Shown here: positions 33,767-47,439 of the stretch, in pieces
How the letters are laid out: every line of letters begins with the position of its first letter
Numbering within the stretch: position 1 is the stretch's first letter
Notes under the pieces: model-generated
The model's database searches: none
What the model saw: only the letters and a program-made list of their open reading frames with translations
What the model was told of the DNA's origin: nothing
Assembly: GCA_022841665.1 (NCBI GenBank)
Contig: JALHRB010000004.1
Location: 62,001 to 126,000, forward strand
DNA length: 64,000 bases
Origin: Pseudolabrys sp.
GTDB taxonomy: Bacteria > Pseudomonadota > Alphaproteobacteria > Rhizobiales > Xanthobacteraceae
Direction: 5' to 3'
Position numbers and translations under genes: made by a program

Positions 33767-34843
33767 TTAATGCTGCTGCGCGAATGCCCACGCCTTGTCG
33801 GCGAGCGGGCGGATCATCTCGGCCTTGGCAGGCGCAAACTCGCTCGTCGCTGTGCCGTCGCGCACGCGGCCGATGATGCCCTGCAGGATCGCGGCGATGC
33901 GGAAGAAATTATAGGCGAGATAGACGGCAAGGTGCGGGCGCGGGTCGAGCCCGGTGCGCGCCACGTAGTCATCGACATAATCCGCCATCGACGGAATGCC
34001 GAGCGCGCCGAGGTCGTGGCCGACCAGCGAGGCTGTGCCGGCCGCGCTCTCCGAGTGCGGCATGTGCCAAGCCATCAGGTGATAGGTGAAGTCGGCGAGC
34101 GGGTCGCCGAGCGTCGACAATTCCCAGTCGAGCACCGCGATGACCTTCGGCGCGTCCTTCGCGATGATGAGGTTGTCGAGCCTGTAATCGCCGTGCACCA
34201 GCCGCGCCGGCCCGGCCGGCGGAATGTGCTTCGGCAGCCAGTCGATCAGCCGCTCCATGGCCTCGATCTTCTCGGTCTCCGAGGCGCGGTACTGCTTCGA
34301 CCAGCGTTCGACCTGGCGCGCGACGTAGTTCTCGCCTTTGCCGAAGTCGGCAAGCCCGATCTCCGCCGGATCGAAAGAATGCAGCCGCGCGATGGTCTCG
34401 TTCATCGAATCGTAGATTGCCGCGCGCTCGGGAGGGCTCGAGCCCGCCATCTGCGGTTCCCAGAACACGCGGCCGTCGGCGAAATCCATCACGTAGAAGG
34501 CGGTGCCCGCCACGCTCTCGTCGGCGCAATAGCAGAGCGGTTCGGCCACTGGAAAGCCTTGCGCGTAAAGCGCGCCGATCACGCGGTACTCGCGGTCGAC
34601 CGCGTGCGCGGACGGCAGCAGCTTGCCCGGCGGCTTGCGCCGCAGCACATAGCGCCGCGCCGGCGTCTCCAGCAGATAGGTAGGATTCGACTGTCCGCCC
34701 TTGAACTGTTTGACCGTCAGCGGGCCGGCAAAGCCGCCGATCTGGCCGGCGAGATATTGCGCGAGCCGTGCCGCGTCGAGCTTGAGCGCGGGGGCCGCCT
34801 CCTTGGTGCCGGAAAAAGCCTGCTGCCGGTCTATCGTCGTCAT
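33767..34843 (-). CDS. Phosphotransferase family protein (APH/ACAD10-like)
   Basis: A 358-residue kinase-fold protein of the aminoglycoside phosphotransferase superfamily. The nucleotide-binding KQFKGGQSNPTYLLETPARR and YVLRRKPPGKLL lead to the catalytic loop LVHGDYRLDNLI (Brenner motif with HGDxxxxN) and the Mg-binding AVLDWELSTLGDPLAD. In this form, linked to acyl-CoA dehydrogenase-like proteins such as ACAD10/11, it probably phosphorylates a hydroxy-acyl compound rather than an antibiotic. Immediately upstream (4 nt) lies a broken SDR gene, so an operon for hydroxy-acid or lipid degradation seems to have decayed. Confidence 0.88.
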   Translation of the reverse strand: MTTIDRQQAFSGTKEAAPALKLDAARLAQYLAGQIGGFAGPLTVKQFKGGQSNPTYLLETPARRYVLRRKPPGKLLPSAHAVDREYRVIGALYAQGFPVAEPLCYCADESVAGTAFYVMDFADGRVFWEPQMAGSSPPERAAIYDSMNETIARLHSFDPAEIGLADFGKGENYVARQVERWSKQYRASETEKIEAMERLIDWLPKHIPPAGPARLVHGDYRLDNLIIAKDAPKVIAVLDWELSTLGDPLADFTYHLMAWHMPHSESAAGTASLVGHDLGALGIPSMADYVDDYVARTGLDPRPHLAVYLAYNFFRIAAILQGIIGRVRDGTATSEFAPAKAEMIRPLADKAWAFAQQH

Positions 34844-34846
34844 GTC

Positions 34847-35136
34847 TCAGCACGAATCCTTGCGCGTCGTGGCGACTGAAATCGGCGCGTGCAAAACGAC
34901 GATGGCGCGCGCCATGGCGGCGCGGTTGGTCACATCGGCCTCAACCGTAACGGCGCAGCCGCCCGCCGCCTCGATCGACACTTGCAATTCGGCGAGCGGC
35001 TCCACGCGCCGCGCCACCAGTGCACCGCCGCGCCGTTATCCGCCAGCATCCGCGCGAAGTGACGCCCGCGTCCGCTCGACGCACCGGTCACCAGCGCCAC
35101 GCCGCCTTTCAGCCTGAACATATCAGCAGCTTTCAT
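34847..35136 (-). pseudogene. Truncated, frameshifted SDR-family dehydrogenase
   Basis: The minus-strand frame from 35136 gives MKAADMFRLKGGVALVTGAS with the cofactor loop GASSGRGRHFARMLADNGAAV, clearly the N-terminus of a short-chain dehydrogenase. One base disruption near 35030 shifts the frame; in the next frame the protein continues as ALVARRVEPLAELQVSIEAA and EADVTNRAAMARAI, which is again SDR-like. It then ends at 34847 after about 95 residues. A full SDR has about 250, so the catalytic Ser/Tyr/Lys part is missing, and the remnant abuts the phosphotransferase start. A deletion plus a frameshift is the simplest account. Confidence 0.75.
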
Positions 35137-35329
35137 TCAACGTCCTTCATTAGCATGGCATTTCGCCCCGGAAGCGTTCTTCCGATCGGCAGATACGCGA
35201 ATTTCTGAGGATCGCCGAAAAGAGTGCACCACCGCGACGTCCGCTCGGCGACCTGGAGTAGCTCTGTTCGTTCGACGCCGCAACACCGGAGCAAGAGTCC
35301 GGCCCGTCTCCTTTCAGGTATAGATTGCA

Positions 35330-35339
35330 TTATGAAACT
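35330..35339. promoter_or_regulatory. Distal operator half-site candidate for the HxlR regulator
   Basis: TTATGAAACT is the exact reverse complement of AGTTTCATAA at 35430-35439. The two sites are 100 bp apart on either side of the putative promoter region. Confidence 0.4.
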
Positions 35340-35429
35340 AACTAAGCTAGCTTTAAAAAAGCGGCTCGACGGCGCCTCTTCATAACAGGCACCTTCCTGA
35401 GATTGGCGGGTAGAGTAACGCTCTCTCTC

Positions 35430-35446
35430 AGTTTCATAACGAAACT
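35430..35446. promoter_or_regulatory. Proximal operator candidate for the HxlR regulator
   Basis: AGTTTC-ATAAC-GAAACT is a perfect 6-bp inverted repeat with a 5-nt spacer, ending 8 nt before the ATG at 35455. Regulators of the HxlR family usually bind such palindromes near their own promoter. Confidence 0.5.
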
Positions 35447-35454
35447 TAGGTTAC

Positions 35455-36621
35455 ATGGAGCCATCGCGTTTGGCAACAATCAAGTCGAAACAAAAAGAGG
35501 GTAAGTCAGGAGGCCGGCGGAACGGCCGAGGCGGGCGGCCGTCCGTGGACCTGGACGAGGCGAAACCTCGTCAGATATCATCGGTCATTCGGGCGCTCGA
35601 CGTTTTGTCGGATCCCTGGTCGTTCCTGGTGTTACGCGAGGCTTTCTTCGGCGTGCGCCGGTTCGATGGCCTGCAGCGAAATTTGGAGATTGCGCGCAAC
35701 ATCCTCTCGAGCCGCTTGACGCGGCTTGTCGCGGAGGGGCTGCTCGAGAGGCAGCTCTATATGGCGCGCCCGCCGCGCTTCGAATACCGCCTGACGGATC
35801 AGGGGCGCGACTTTTTTCCTCCGATTGTCGGATTGGTGACGTGGGGAGATCGTTGGCGGCCGCGAAAGTCGGGCCCGCCGCTCGATCTGACCCACAAGGA
35901 CTGCGGTAAGACGCTCGCCCCCCGCGTCGTCTGCGGTGCCTGCAAACACCCCCTCTCGCCCTTTGATGTCGAATTCGAAAATGGGCCGGGAGCCGGAACG
36001 GAAACCGACTTTCACGCGCCCACCACGCGGCGTCGCGACAGCGAACAGAACTGGTTGAGAGGCCGGCCGTGCTCGGTGGCGAGCACGTTGAAGGTAATCG
36101 GCGACCGCTGGAGTCTAAGAATTCTTCGCGAATGCTTCGTCGGCGTGAAGCGATTCAAAGATTTCCAGAGCAGTCTCGCGATCGCGCGGAATATTCTGAG
36201 CGACCGCCTCGATCTTCTCTGCAAAGAAAAGATCCTGGTGCGCCGGCGATACCAGGATCGGCCGCCACGTTTCGAATATGTCCTGACGCCCGCCGGCTAC
36301 GATCTTTATGCGAGCCTGGTGCTGTTCATGGCCTGGGGAGACAAATGGCGCAGTCCGCCTGAAGGCGTTCCCCTGAAACTGCGGCACAAATTGTGCGGCC
36401 AGGAAGCCACGCCGGTCCTGGTGTGCGGCAATTGCGGCGGTCCGGTCAGAACGGACAATGTGGCTTATCACATGCACTACAAATTTGACGGTCAAAAACC
36501 GGCCGCGAAATCCAAGGGGGCCGCGAAATCCAAGGGCGCCGCGCGATCCAAAGCGGCCGCAGGCGCGCGCAAGCGGAAACCTACCGCACCAGCATTAGCG
36601 AAAGCTGCGGCACATAGGTGA
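35455..36621 (+). CDS. Tandem HxlR-type winged-helix regulator with zinc-ribbon-like modules
   Basis: A 388-residue protein made of two homologous halves. Half one (about 45-180): HxlR winged helix RALDVLSDPWSFLVLREAFF ... RNILSSRLTRLVAEGLLE ... RPPRFEYRLTDQGRDF, then HKDCGKTLAPRVVCGACKHP. Half two (about 205-340): TLKVIGDRWSLRILRECFVG ... ARNILSDRLDLL ... RPPRFEYVLTPAGYDL, then HKLCGQEATPVLVCGNCGGP. Each tail has C...C-X2-C and a His that could bind zinc. Single HxlR proteins are dimers of about 110-150 residues; this one is probably a built-in dimer. The C-terminal tail is Lys/Ala-rich with three near-identical (A)KSKGAA units, and its last 13 codons lie antisense in a TRAP remnant. G+C is lower than in neighbouring genes. 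Confidence 0.85.
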   Translation: MEPSRLATIKSKQKEGKSGGRRNGRGGRPSVDLDEAKPRQISSVIRALDVLSDPWSFLVLREAFFGVRRFDGLQRNLEIARNILSSRLTRLVAEGLLERQLYMARPPRFEYRLTDQGRDFFPPIVGLVTWGDRWRPRKSGPPLDLTHKDCGKTLAPRVVCGACKHPLSPFDVEFENGPGAGTETDFHAPTTRRRDSEQNWLRGRPCSVASTLKVIGDRWSLRILRECFVGVKRFKDFQSSLAIARNILSDRLDLLCKEKILVRRRYQDRPPRFEYVLTPAGYDLYASLVLFMAWGDKWRSPPEGVPLKLRHKLCGQEATPVLVCGNCGGPVRTDNVAYHMHYKFDGQKPAAKSKGAAKSKGAARSKAAAGARKRKPTAPALAKAAAHR

Positions 36622-36780
36622 TCACCAGCAGCGTCAGCAGATTGATCACGAGAAAAGGCATCACGCCGTAAAACAGATCGCGCATCGATACGCCGAACAA
36701 AGAGTGCGCCGCGAGCGCCGCGGCCCATGATCTCGCCGGCAAGGATGAAAAACGGCACGGCCACGAGGGGGTAGCCGTCA
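36581..36780 (-). pseudogene. Remnant of a TRAP transporter large permease (DctM)
   Basis: Two pieces of one family are visible on the minus strand. Near 36780-36730 the frame reads GYPLVAVPFFILAGEIM, a hallmark of DctM. After a short junction the sequence continues in another frame as LFGVSMRDLFYGVMPFLV and INLLTLLVITYVPQLSLMLV, the usual DctM C-terminus, stopping at 36581. Roughly 350 residues between these segments are missing, so an internal deletion has fused the two ends. The remnant overlaps the 3' end of the HxlR gene by 41 nt. Confidence 0.75.
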
Positions 36781-37114
36781 TGGAGAGCTTATAGGCCAGG
36801 TGCGATTCCGCCCTTGGCAATATTGTAATATTATCAAATAAAATCAATTGCTTAGAACCATGCGGCGCGTCCGTTTGGTGTGCGACTAAAGAATATATCT
36901 GCCGCCCGGGAACCAAACGCCGGTTCGCGAATTTTCTTCTTCGGCGTGATGTACGCGGGGGGAACGCAAACGCAGCCATCGACGACGCATGTTCCAAACC
37001 TACCGTTGCCGCCTCCACGGAGGGGTGAACGGCAGCGAAGGTCGGCGCGGCTGTCTTAAGCATTCCTTGGCCAGCAACCGGTCGCGGTAAGGGCGGCAAC
37101 GGAGGATTAATAAG
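36781..37114. other. Upstream region of the poly-HAMP kinase gene
   Basis: No gene is seen in these 334 nt. The part 36810-36860 is AT-rich and holds AATATTGTAATATT at 36819-36832, two self-palindromic AATATT units. It is probably the old promoter of the TRAP operon. The kinase promoter is likely nearer to 37115; GGAGG at 37101-37105 is its ribosome-binding site. Confidence 0.4.
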
Positions 37115-43438
<6,324 letters not shown>

Positions 43439-43447
43439 GGCCGCCCG

Positions 43448-45355
43448 ATGGACGCCAGCGACAAGGTCAACATCCTCCTGGTCGACGACCAGCCGGCCAA
43501 ACTGATGAGCTACGAGGTAGTGCTGCGCGAACTTGGCGAGAATCTCATCAAGGCGGAGACTGCCACCGACGCGCTGCAGATTCTGCTGAAGAACGACGTC
43601 GCCGTCGTGCTGATGGATGTCTGCATGCCGGATCTCGACGGGTTCGAGCTGGCGGCGATGATCCGCGAACATCCGCGCTTTCAGCGCACCGCCATCATCT
43701 TCATCTCCGCGATCCACCTGACTGAAACCGATTATCTGCGCGGCTACGAGATGGGCGGCGTCGATTACGTGCCGGTGCCGGTGGTGCCGGAACTTTTGCG
43801 CGCCAAGGTGAAGGTATTTTCCGAACTTTTCCGCAAGACCCGCCAACTTGAGGCGCTGAATGCCCAGCTTGAAACGCGCGTGCGCGAGCGTACGGCCGAG
43901 CTGGAAACGGCGGCCGAGCGGCTGATCGAAAGCGAGCGCCGGCGCAACCTCGCGCTTGCGGCCGGCCAGATGGGTTCGTGGGACTGGGACATCGTCAAGG
44001 GCGACTGGATGTGGGACGAGGGCCAGTGCCGCATCTTCGGCGTCGATCCGGCGACGTTCGATGTCACTCTTGAAAACGTGGCGCCGCTGGTCGCATCCGA
44101 AGACCTGGCGCGCCTGCAGCAGATGATGGCGGACTTCTCCGCCGGCAACAGGCAGGCCTACCAGGCCGAGTTTCGCGTCTTCCGGCCGGACGGCGAGGTA
44201 CGCTGGTGCTTCGGCACGGCGACGCCGGCGCTGGATGCGCAGGGCAAGCTGATCCGGGTCAGCGGCGTCACCGTCGATATCACCGAGCGCAAGCAGATCG
44301 AGGAGCGCCAGCTTCTGCTGGCGCGCGAGGTCGACCACCGCGCGCGCAATGCGCTCGCGGTCGTGCAGGCGATCGTGCGCCTGACCAAGGCGACCTCGCA
44401 AAGAGGCTATGTGCGCGCGGTCGAAGGCCGCATCCACGCGCTCGCGCATGCGCACACGCTGCTGTCGGAAAGCCGCTGGCAGGGCGCGGACGTGAAGCGG
44501 CTGGTCATCGAGGAACTGGCGCCCTATTGCACGGCCGACAACCCGCGCGTCACGGCGGAAGGCCCGACGCTGTTTCTCTCACCGGAGAAGTCGCAGAACC
44601 TGGCGCTGGCCTTGCATGAACTGGCGACCAACTCGGCCAAATACGGTGCGCTCTCGTCGGCCAAAGGCACCCTCGCCGTGGTGTGGTCGGTCGAGCGCGG
44701 CATGCTGACGCTGCAATGGCGCGAGGCCGGCGGGCCGCCGGTGCAGCCGCCGAAGTCGCAAGGCTTCGGCACCAAGATCCTGAATGCCAGCATCAAGCGC
44801 CAGATCGGCGGCAACGTTGCCTGGGATTGGCACCCCACCGGGTTGCACTGCACATTGCAGATCCCGACCAGCGGCTCGGCCTACAGTGCGCAGGACGGCG
44901 CGGCGTCGTCCGAAAACCTGGTGCAGCTGCCGAGCGGCGCGATGAAGCGCGTCCTGCTCGCCGAAGACGAGGCCATGATCGGCATGATGATGCGCGAGCT
45001 TCTCGGCGAGTGTGGCGTCTTTGTCGTCGGGCCGTGCTGCACGGTGAACGAGGCGCTGTCCGCGATGGTCACCGAGCTCGACGGCGCGATTCTCGATCTC
45101 AACCTGGGCGGCGATGCAATCTATCCGGTTGCTGCCGAGCTGGGCAACCGCAACGTGCCATTCGCCTTCGCGACCGGTTACGGCCGCGAGAGCATCGACC
45201 CGCGTTTTGCGCACGTGCCGATCCTGCAGAAACCGATTACGCGCGAAAGTCTGGAAACCTGTCTCGCTCAGATGCTAGGTATCGGGCAAGGTTCGGCGGT
45301 CGCGAGTGCGCCGCCGGGCAAACCAGTTGAGGTGTCATCGATCCAGAGGGCGTAA
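43448..45355 (+). CDS. REC-PAS-HWE histidine kinase-REC hybrid protein
   Basis: A 635-residue cytoplasmic protein. The first receiver (about 8-125) has ILLVDDQPAKL, the Asp in VVLMDVCMPDLDG, and FISAIH/VDYVPVPV. A coiled coil (about 130-165) and a PAS domain (about 175-290, MGSWDWDIVKGDWMWDE) follow. The kinase core is of the HWE type: EVDHRARNALAVVQAI (His about 298), HELATNSAKYGALS, and LTLQWREAGGPPV carrying W-x-E. A second receiver (about 500-620) has KRVLLAEDEAMIG and AILDLNLGGDAIY. HWE kinases are common in Rhizobiales in light and general stress signalling. It starts 9 nt after the giant kinase and probably receives phosphate from it or shares its signal. Confidence 0.92.
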   Translation: MDASDKVNILLVDDQPAKLMSYEVVLRELGENLIKAETATDALQILLKNDVAVVLMDVCMPDLDGFELAAMIREHPRFQRTAIIFISAIHLTETDYLRGYEMGGVDYVPVPVVPELLRAKVKVFSELFRKTRQLEALNAQLETRVRERTAELETAAERLIESERRRNLALAAGQMGSWDWDIVKGDWMWDEGQCRIFGVDPATFDVTLENVAPLVASEDLARLQQMMADFSAGNRQAYQAEFRVFRPDGEVRWCFGTATPALDAQGKLIRVSGVTVDITERKQIEERQLLLAREVDHRARNALAVVQAIVRLTKATSQRGYVRAVEGRIHALAHAHTLLSESRWQGADVKRLVIEELAPYCTADNPRVTAEGPTLFLSPEKSQNLALALHELATNSAKYGALSSAKGTLAVVWSVERGMLTLQWREAGGPPVQPPKSQGFGTKILNASIKRQIGGNVAWDWHPTGLHCTLQIPTSGSAYSAQDGAASSENLVQLPSGAMKRVLLAEDEAMIGMMMRELLGECGVFVVGPCCTVNEALSAMVTELDGAILDLNLGGDAIYPVAAELGNRNVPFAFATGYGRESIDPRFAHVPILQKPITRESLETCLAQMLGIGQGSAVASAPPGKPVEVSSIQRA

Positions 45356-45399
45356 AGCCGGAACCATGACGTAATGAGAGCCGGGGGCGGCCTCTTTGC

Positions 45400-45810
45400 A
45401 TGATTTTGGAGCGACCTACCAATGACAGACAGACGGCCCCGGGCATGAGTTCGGAAGAGACGGTTCTCGACTTCGCCGGTGCTGCGTTCAGGTCCGTGTG
45501 GGCTCTCGAACTGCTGCTTGCGCTCAAGCGGCGCGATCGCGCCTGGCAGGCGTCCGAAATCATCGTCGAACTGCGCAGCAGCCGCGTGGTCGTGGTCGAA
45601 GCCCTGGATAACCTCATTGCTGCCGGGCTGGTCGCCCAGGACGACGCCGGCGGCTACCGCTATCGTGCGGGATCGCCGGCCATCGACGCATTGGTGACTG
45701 AGTTGGAGAAGCTTTACGCCTCCAAGCCTTCCGCCATTGTCCGCAAGATCGTCACCTCGCCGAGCTTGAAACTGCAAATCCTCTCGGATGCATTCAGGAT
45801 CAAAGAATGA
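45400..45810 (+). CDS. Winged-helix-like small protein
   Basis: Up to 136 residues; ATG 45445 (MSSEETVLDFAGAAFRSVWA) is an alternative start and begins the part that looks folded. The segment WALELLLALKRRDRAWQASEI then RSSRVVVVEALDNLIAAGLV and DAGGYRYRAGSP has the helix-helix-wing pattern of a MarR/ArsR-like DNA-binding domain. It may be the output regulator of the kinase pair upstream; that is inference from position. It overlaps the next gene start by ATGA, so it is coupled to the two small membrane proteins. Confidence 0.65.
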   Translation: MILERPTNDRQTAPGMSSEETVLDFAGAAFRSVWALELLLALKRRDRAWQASEIIVELRSSRVVVVEALDNLIAAGLVAQDDAGGYRYRAGSPAIDALVTELEKLYASKPSAIVRKIVTSPSLKLQILSDAFRIKE

Positions 45811-46079
45811 GCAACCCCGTCGCAACCATCGTGTACATCCTGTGCTTTGCAGCCAGCGCCGGCTGCGGGTGGCTCCTGGTGCGCAGCTATCTGCGCACGC
45901 GCACGGCGCTGCTCCTGTGGACGGCAGCGTGTTTCGTTTTGCTGGCGGGCAACAACTTCATCCTGGTCATCGACCTTGGGCTCTTGCCTGACTCGGTAGA
46001 CCTCCAGTTCGCGCGCTTGGGCTTGACCGCCGCTGCGATCACGACGTTGCTTTACGGGTTTATCTGGGAGCTTGACTGA
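45807..46079 (+). CDS. Small membrane protein (DUF5985-like), first of a pair
   Basis: A 90-residue protein with three hydrophobic helices (MSNPVATIVYILCFAASAGC, LLLWTAACFVLLAGNNFIL and LGLTAAAITTLLYGFIW). It is the short form of the small membrane proteins often classed as DUF5985. It overlaps both the upstream gene (ATGA) and the downstream gene (TGATG), so all three are coupled. Function unknown; a sensor or membrane partner for the kinase cluster is possible. Confidence 0.75.
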   Translation: MSNPVATIVYILCFAASAGCGWLLVRSYLRTRTALLLWTAACFVLLAGNNFILVIDLGLLPDSVDLQFARLGLTAAAITTLLYGFIWELD

Positions 46080-46345
46080 TGGTCGCTTTTTTCAGCGGAA
46101 TGGTCACCGCGGGCTTTCTAATCGCGGCGCTGTTCTTCTTCCGGTTCTGGAAGCAGACGCGCGACCTGCTGTTCGCCATCTTCGGCATTTCTTTCCTGCT
46201 TTTTGCTTCGAGCCAGGCGGCCTCGCTCTTCTTCGACGCTCCGCGCGATGATAAGACCTGGGTCTATCTGCTGCGCCTGGCCGGCTTTGTGCTGCTGCTG
46301 GTAGCCATCATCCGGAAGAACCGCGGCAAATCGGCTGCGCCATAG
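46079..46345 (+). CDS. Small membrane protein (DUF5985-like), second of a pair
   Basis: An 88-residue protein with three helices (FFSGMVTAGFLIAALFFFRF, LFAIFGISFLLFASSQAA, and YLLRLAGFVLLLVAIIRK), ending in a basic tail NRGKSAAP. It is similar in size and topology to the previous product, and the two probably form a heteromeric membrane complex. It begins on the last base of the upstream stop codon. Confidence 0.75.
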   Translation: MVAFFSGMVTAGFLIAALFFFRFWKQTRDLLFAIFGISFLLFASSQAASLFFDAPRDDKTWVYLLRLAGFVLLLVAIIRKNRGKSAAP

Positions 46346-46429
46346 CGGCCGCTTGCGCGCCGGATGTTTCGTCCGGAACAATTCCCGCCGATTCGCGATT
46401 CAACCCTGACACAGGGCGGGCACAAGACT

Positions 46430-46621
46430 ATGGCTGCGCGCACGAAAACGAAGCTGCGGACCTATCACGCCACCATGGTGGTCACGCGCACCGAGGAGTG
46501 GTGCGTCGAGGCTTCCAGTGCGGAGGAGGCGAAAGCCTTGCTGGCGGCCGGAGAAGGCCACCGCTGCCATTTGGGCGATGCCGTGCAGGTCGAGTTCGAC
46601 CAGCTTTTCGACAGCCACTAG
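46430..46621 (+). CDS. Small hypothetical protein
   Basis: A 63-residue soluble protein (MAARTKTKLRTYHATMVVTR ... EEWCVEASSAEEAKALLAAG ... RCHLGDAVQVEFDQLFDS). The alternation of strand, helix and strand resembles small DUF proteins with a ferredoxin-like or DpnD/PcfM-like fold, in which an Ala-rich EEA helix follows the first hairpin. There is no catalytic motif. ATG 46430 starts after gggcgggcacaagact, a weak ribosome site. Confidence 0.55.
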   Translation: MAARTKTKLRTYHATMVVTRTEEWCVEASSAEEAKALLAAGEGHRCHLGDAVQVEFDQLFDSH

Positions 46622-46632
46622 CGCGCTGCGCG

Positions 46633-47076
46633 CTACACCTGCTCGGCGTTGAGATAGGCGAGCCGCGCGCCGCAATAGGCGCAGATGAGGCCGAGTGCGA
46701 GCGCGGTGAGGCCGGCGATCACGTCGACGGTGCCGCCGACGTTGCCCGTCTTGCTCATGACACCGCCGGCGGTGGCGACGGCAAACACCACCGCGATGAG
46801 AAAGCGTTGCGCCAGCCGATAGATGAAGGCGCGCTCGCGCGCCGCCGCGATCAGATAGGCGCCGCTGATCCAGCCGCCTAGAAAACCGGCGCCGGCGATC
46901 GACCACCAGGCCAGCGCCGAGACGAGCTGCGGCCGGTGCCCGGCGCCGCCGTCGCGCAGCACCGAGGCGAGCGAAAAACCCAGCATTGTCAACAGGATAT
47001 GGACCACCAGCGCGGCGAAGACGCCGCAGGCAATGGCGGCGGCATAGTGCAGGCGGCGGAGGGCGTCGTTTTCCAT
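46633..47076 (-). CDS. Four-helix membrane protein of unknown function
   Basis: A 147-residue protein with four hydrophobic segments (AAIACGVFAALVVHILLTML, WWSIAGAGFLGGWISGAYLI, FLIAVVFAVATAGGVM, and VIAGLTALALGLICAYCGAR). It has no signal motif or conserved charged site that I can recognise. It faces the kinase cluster tail-to-tail and shares its upstream gap with the small gene at 47121-47282. Confidence 0.65.
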   Translation of the reverse strand: MENDALRRLHYAAAIACGVFAALVVHILLTMLGFSLASVLRDGGAGHRPQLVSALAWWSIAGAGFLGGWISGAYLIAAARERAFIYRLAQRFLIAVVFAVATAGGVMSKTGNVGGTVDVIAGLTALALGLICAYCGARLAYLNAEQV

Positions 47077-47120
47077 GCGGGCGCGACAATAACGCGCGCC
47101 AATGGCGCCGTTTGAATTTT

Positions 47121-47282
47121 TTAGCGGGGCGCGGCGGCCAAAAGCTCGCGAAATTCGCGCTCCAGCGCGTCGAGCGCGGCGCGCCGCGCCGGCGTCATCA
47201 GGCTCGCGCGGCTTTCGTCATGCTCGTAGAAGCCCTGTTGCTCGCTCCTGACCGGCCGATGCTCGGCTGTCTCCAGGCGCAT
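47121..47282 (-). CDS. Short 53-residue protein
   Basis: I read this on the minus strand: ATG 47282, MRLETAEHRPVRSEQQGFYE then HDESRASLMTPARRAALDAL and a closing REFRELLAAAPR. GGGGAG stands seven nt upstream, and the amphipathic C-terminal helix has reasonable composition, so I consider it likely real. No family is known to me. Confidence 0.45.
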   Translation of the reverse strand: MRLETAEHRPVRSEQQGFYEHDESRASLMTPARRAALDALEREFRELLAAAPR

Positions 47283-47439
47283 GTTCCGTCTCCCCGACGT
47301 TGTGTCTCGCGCCCAGAGCTATCTGAGTCGGAATCTGGGGATAAGTCGTTCGCGCCAATTGACCTGGATTGTTGCATTCCGGTGACAGCGCGCGCGGTCG
47401 TAGTGAACTTTGAGTCGGATCAAGGCGTTAGCCCGGCCG

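Larger units (their letters stand above)
35137..35454. other. Intergenic region between SDR remnant and HxlR regulator
   Basis: This 318-nt stretch holds no convincing gene. From about 35320 it becomes AT-rich (gcattatgaaactaactaag, tagctttaaaaaag) and carries two related inverted motifs described separately. It is the likely promoter region of the HxlR gene and perhaps of the divergent, now broken, SDR operon. Confidence 0.5.
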
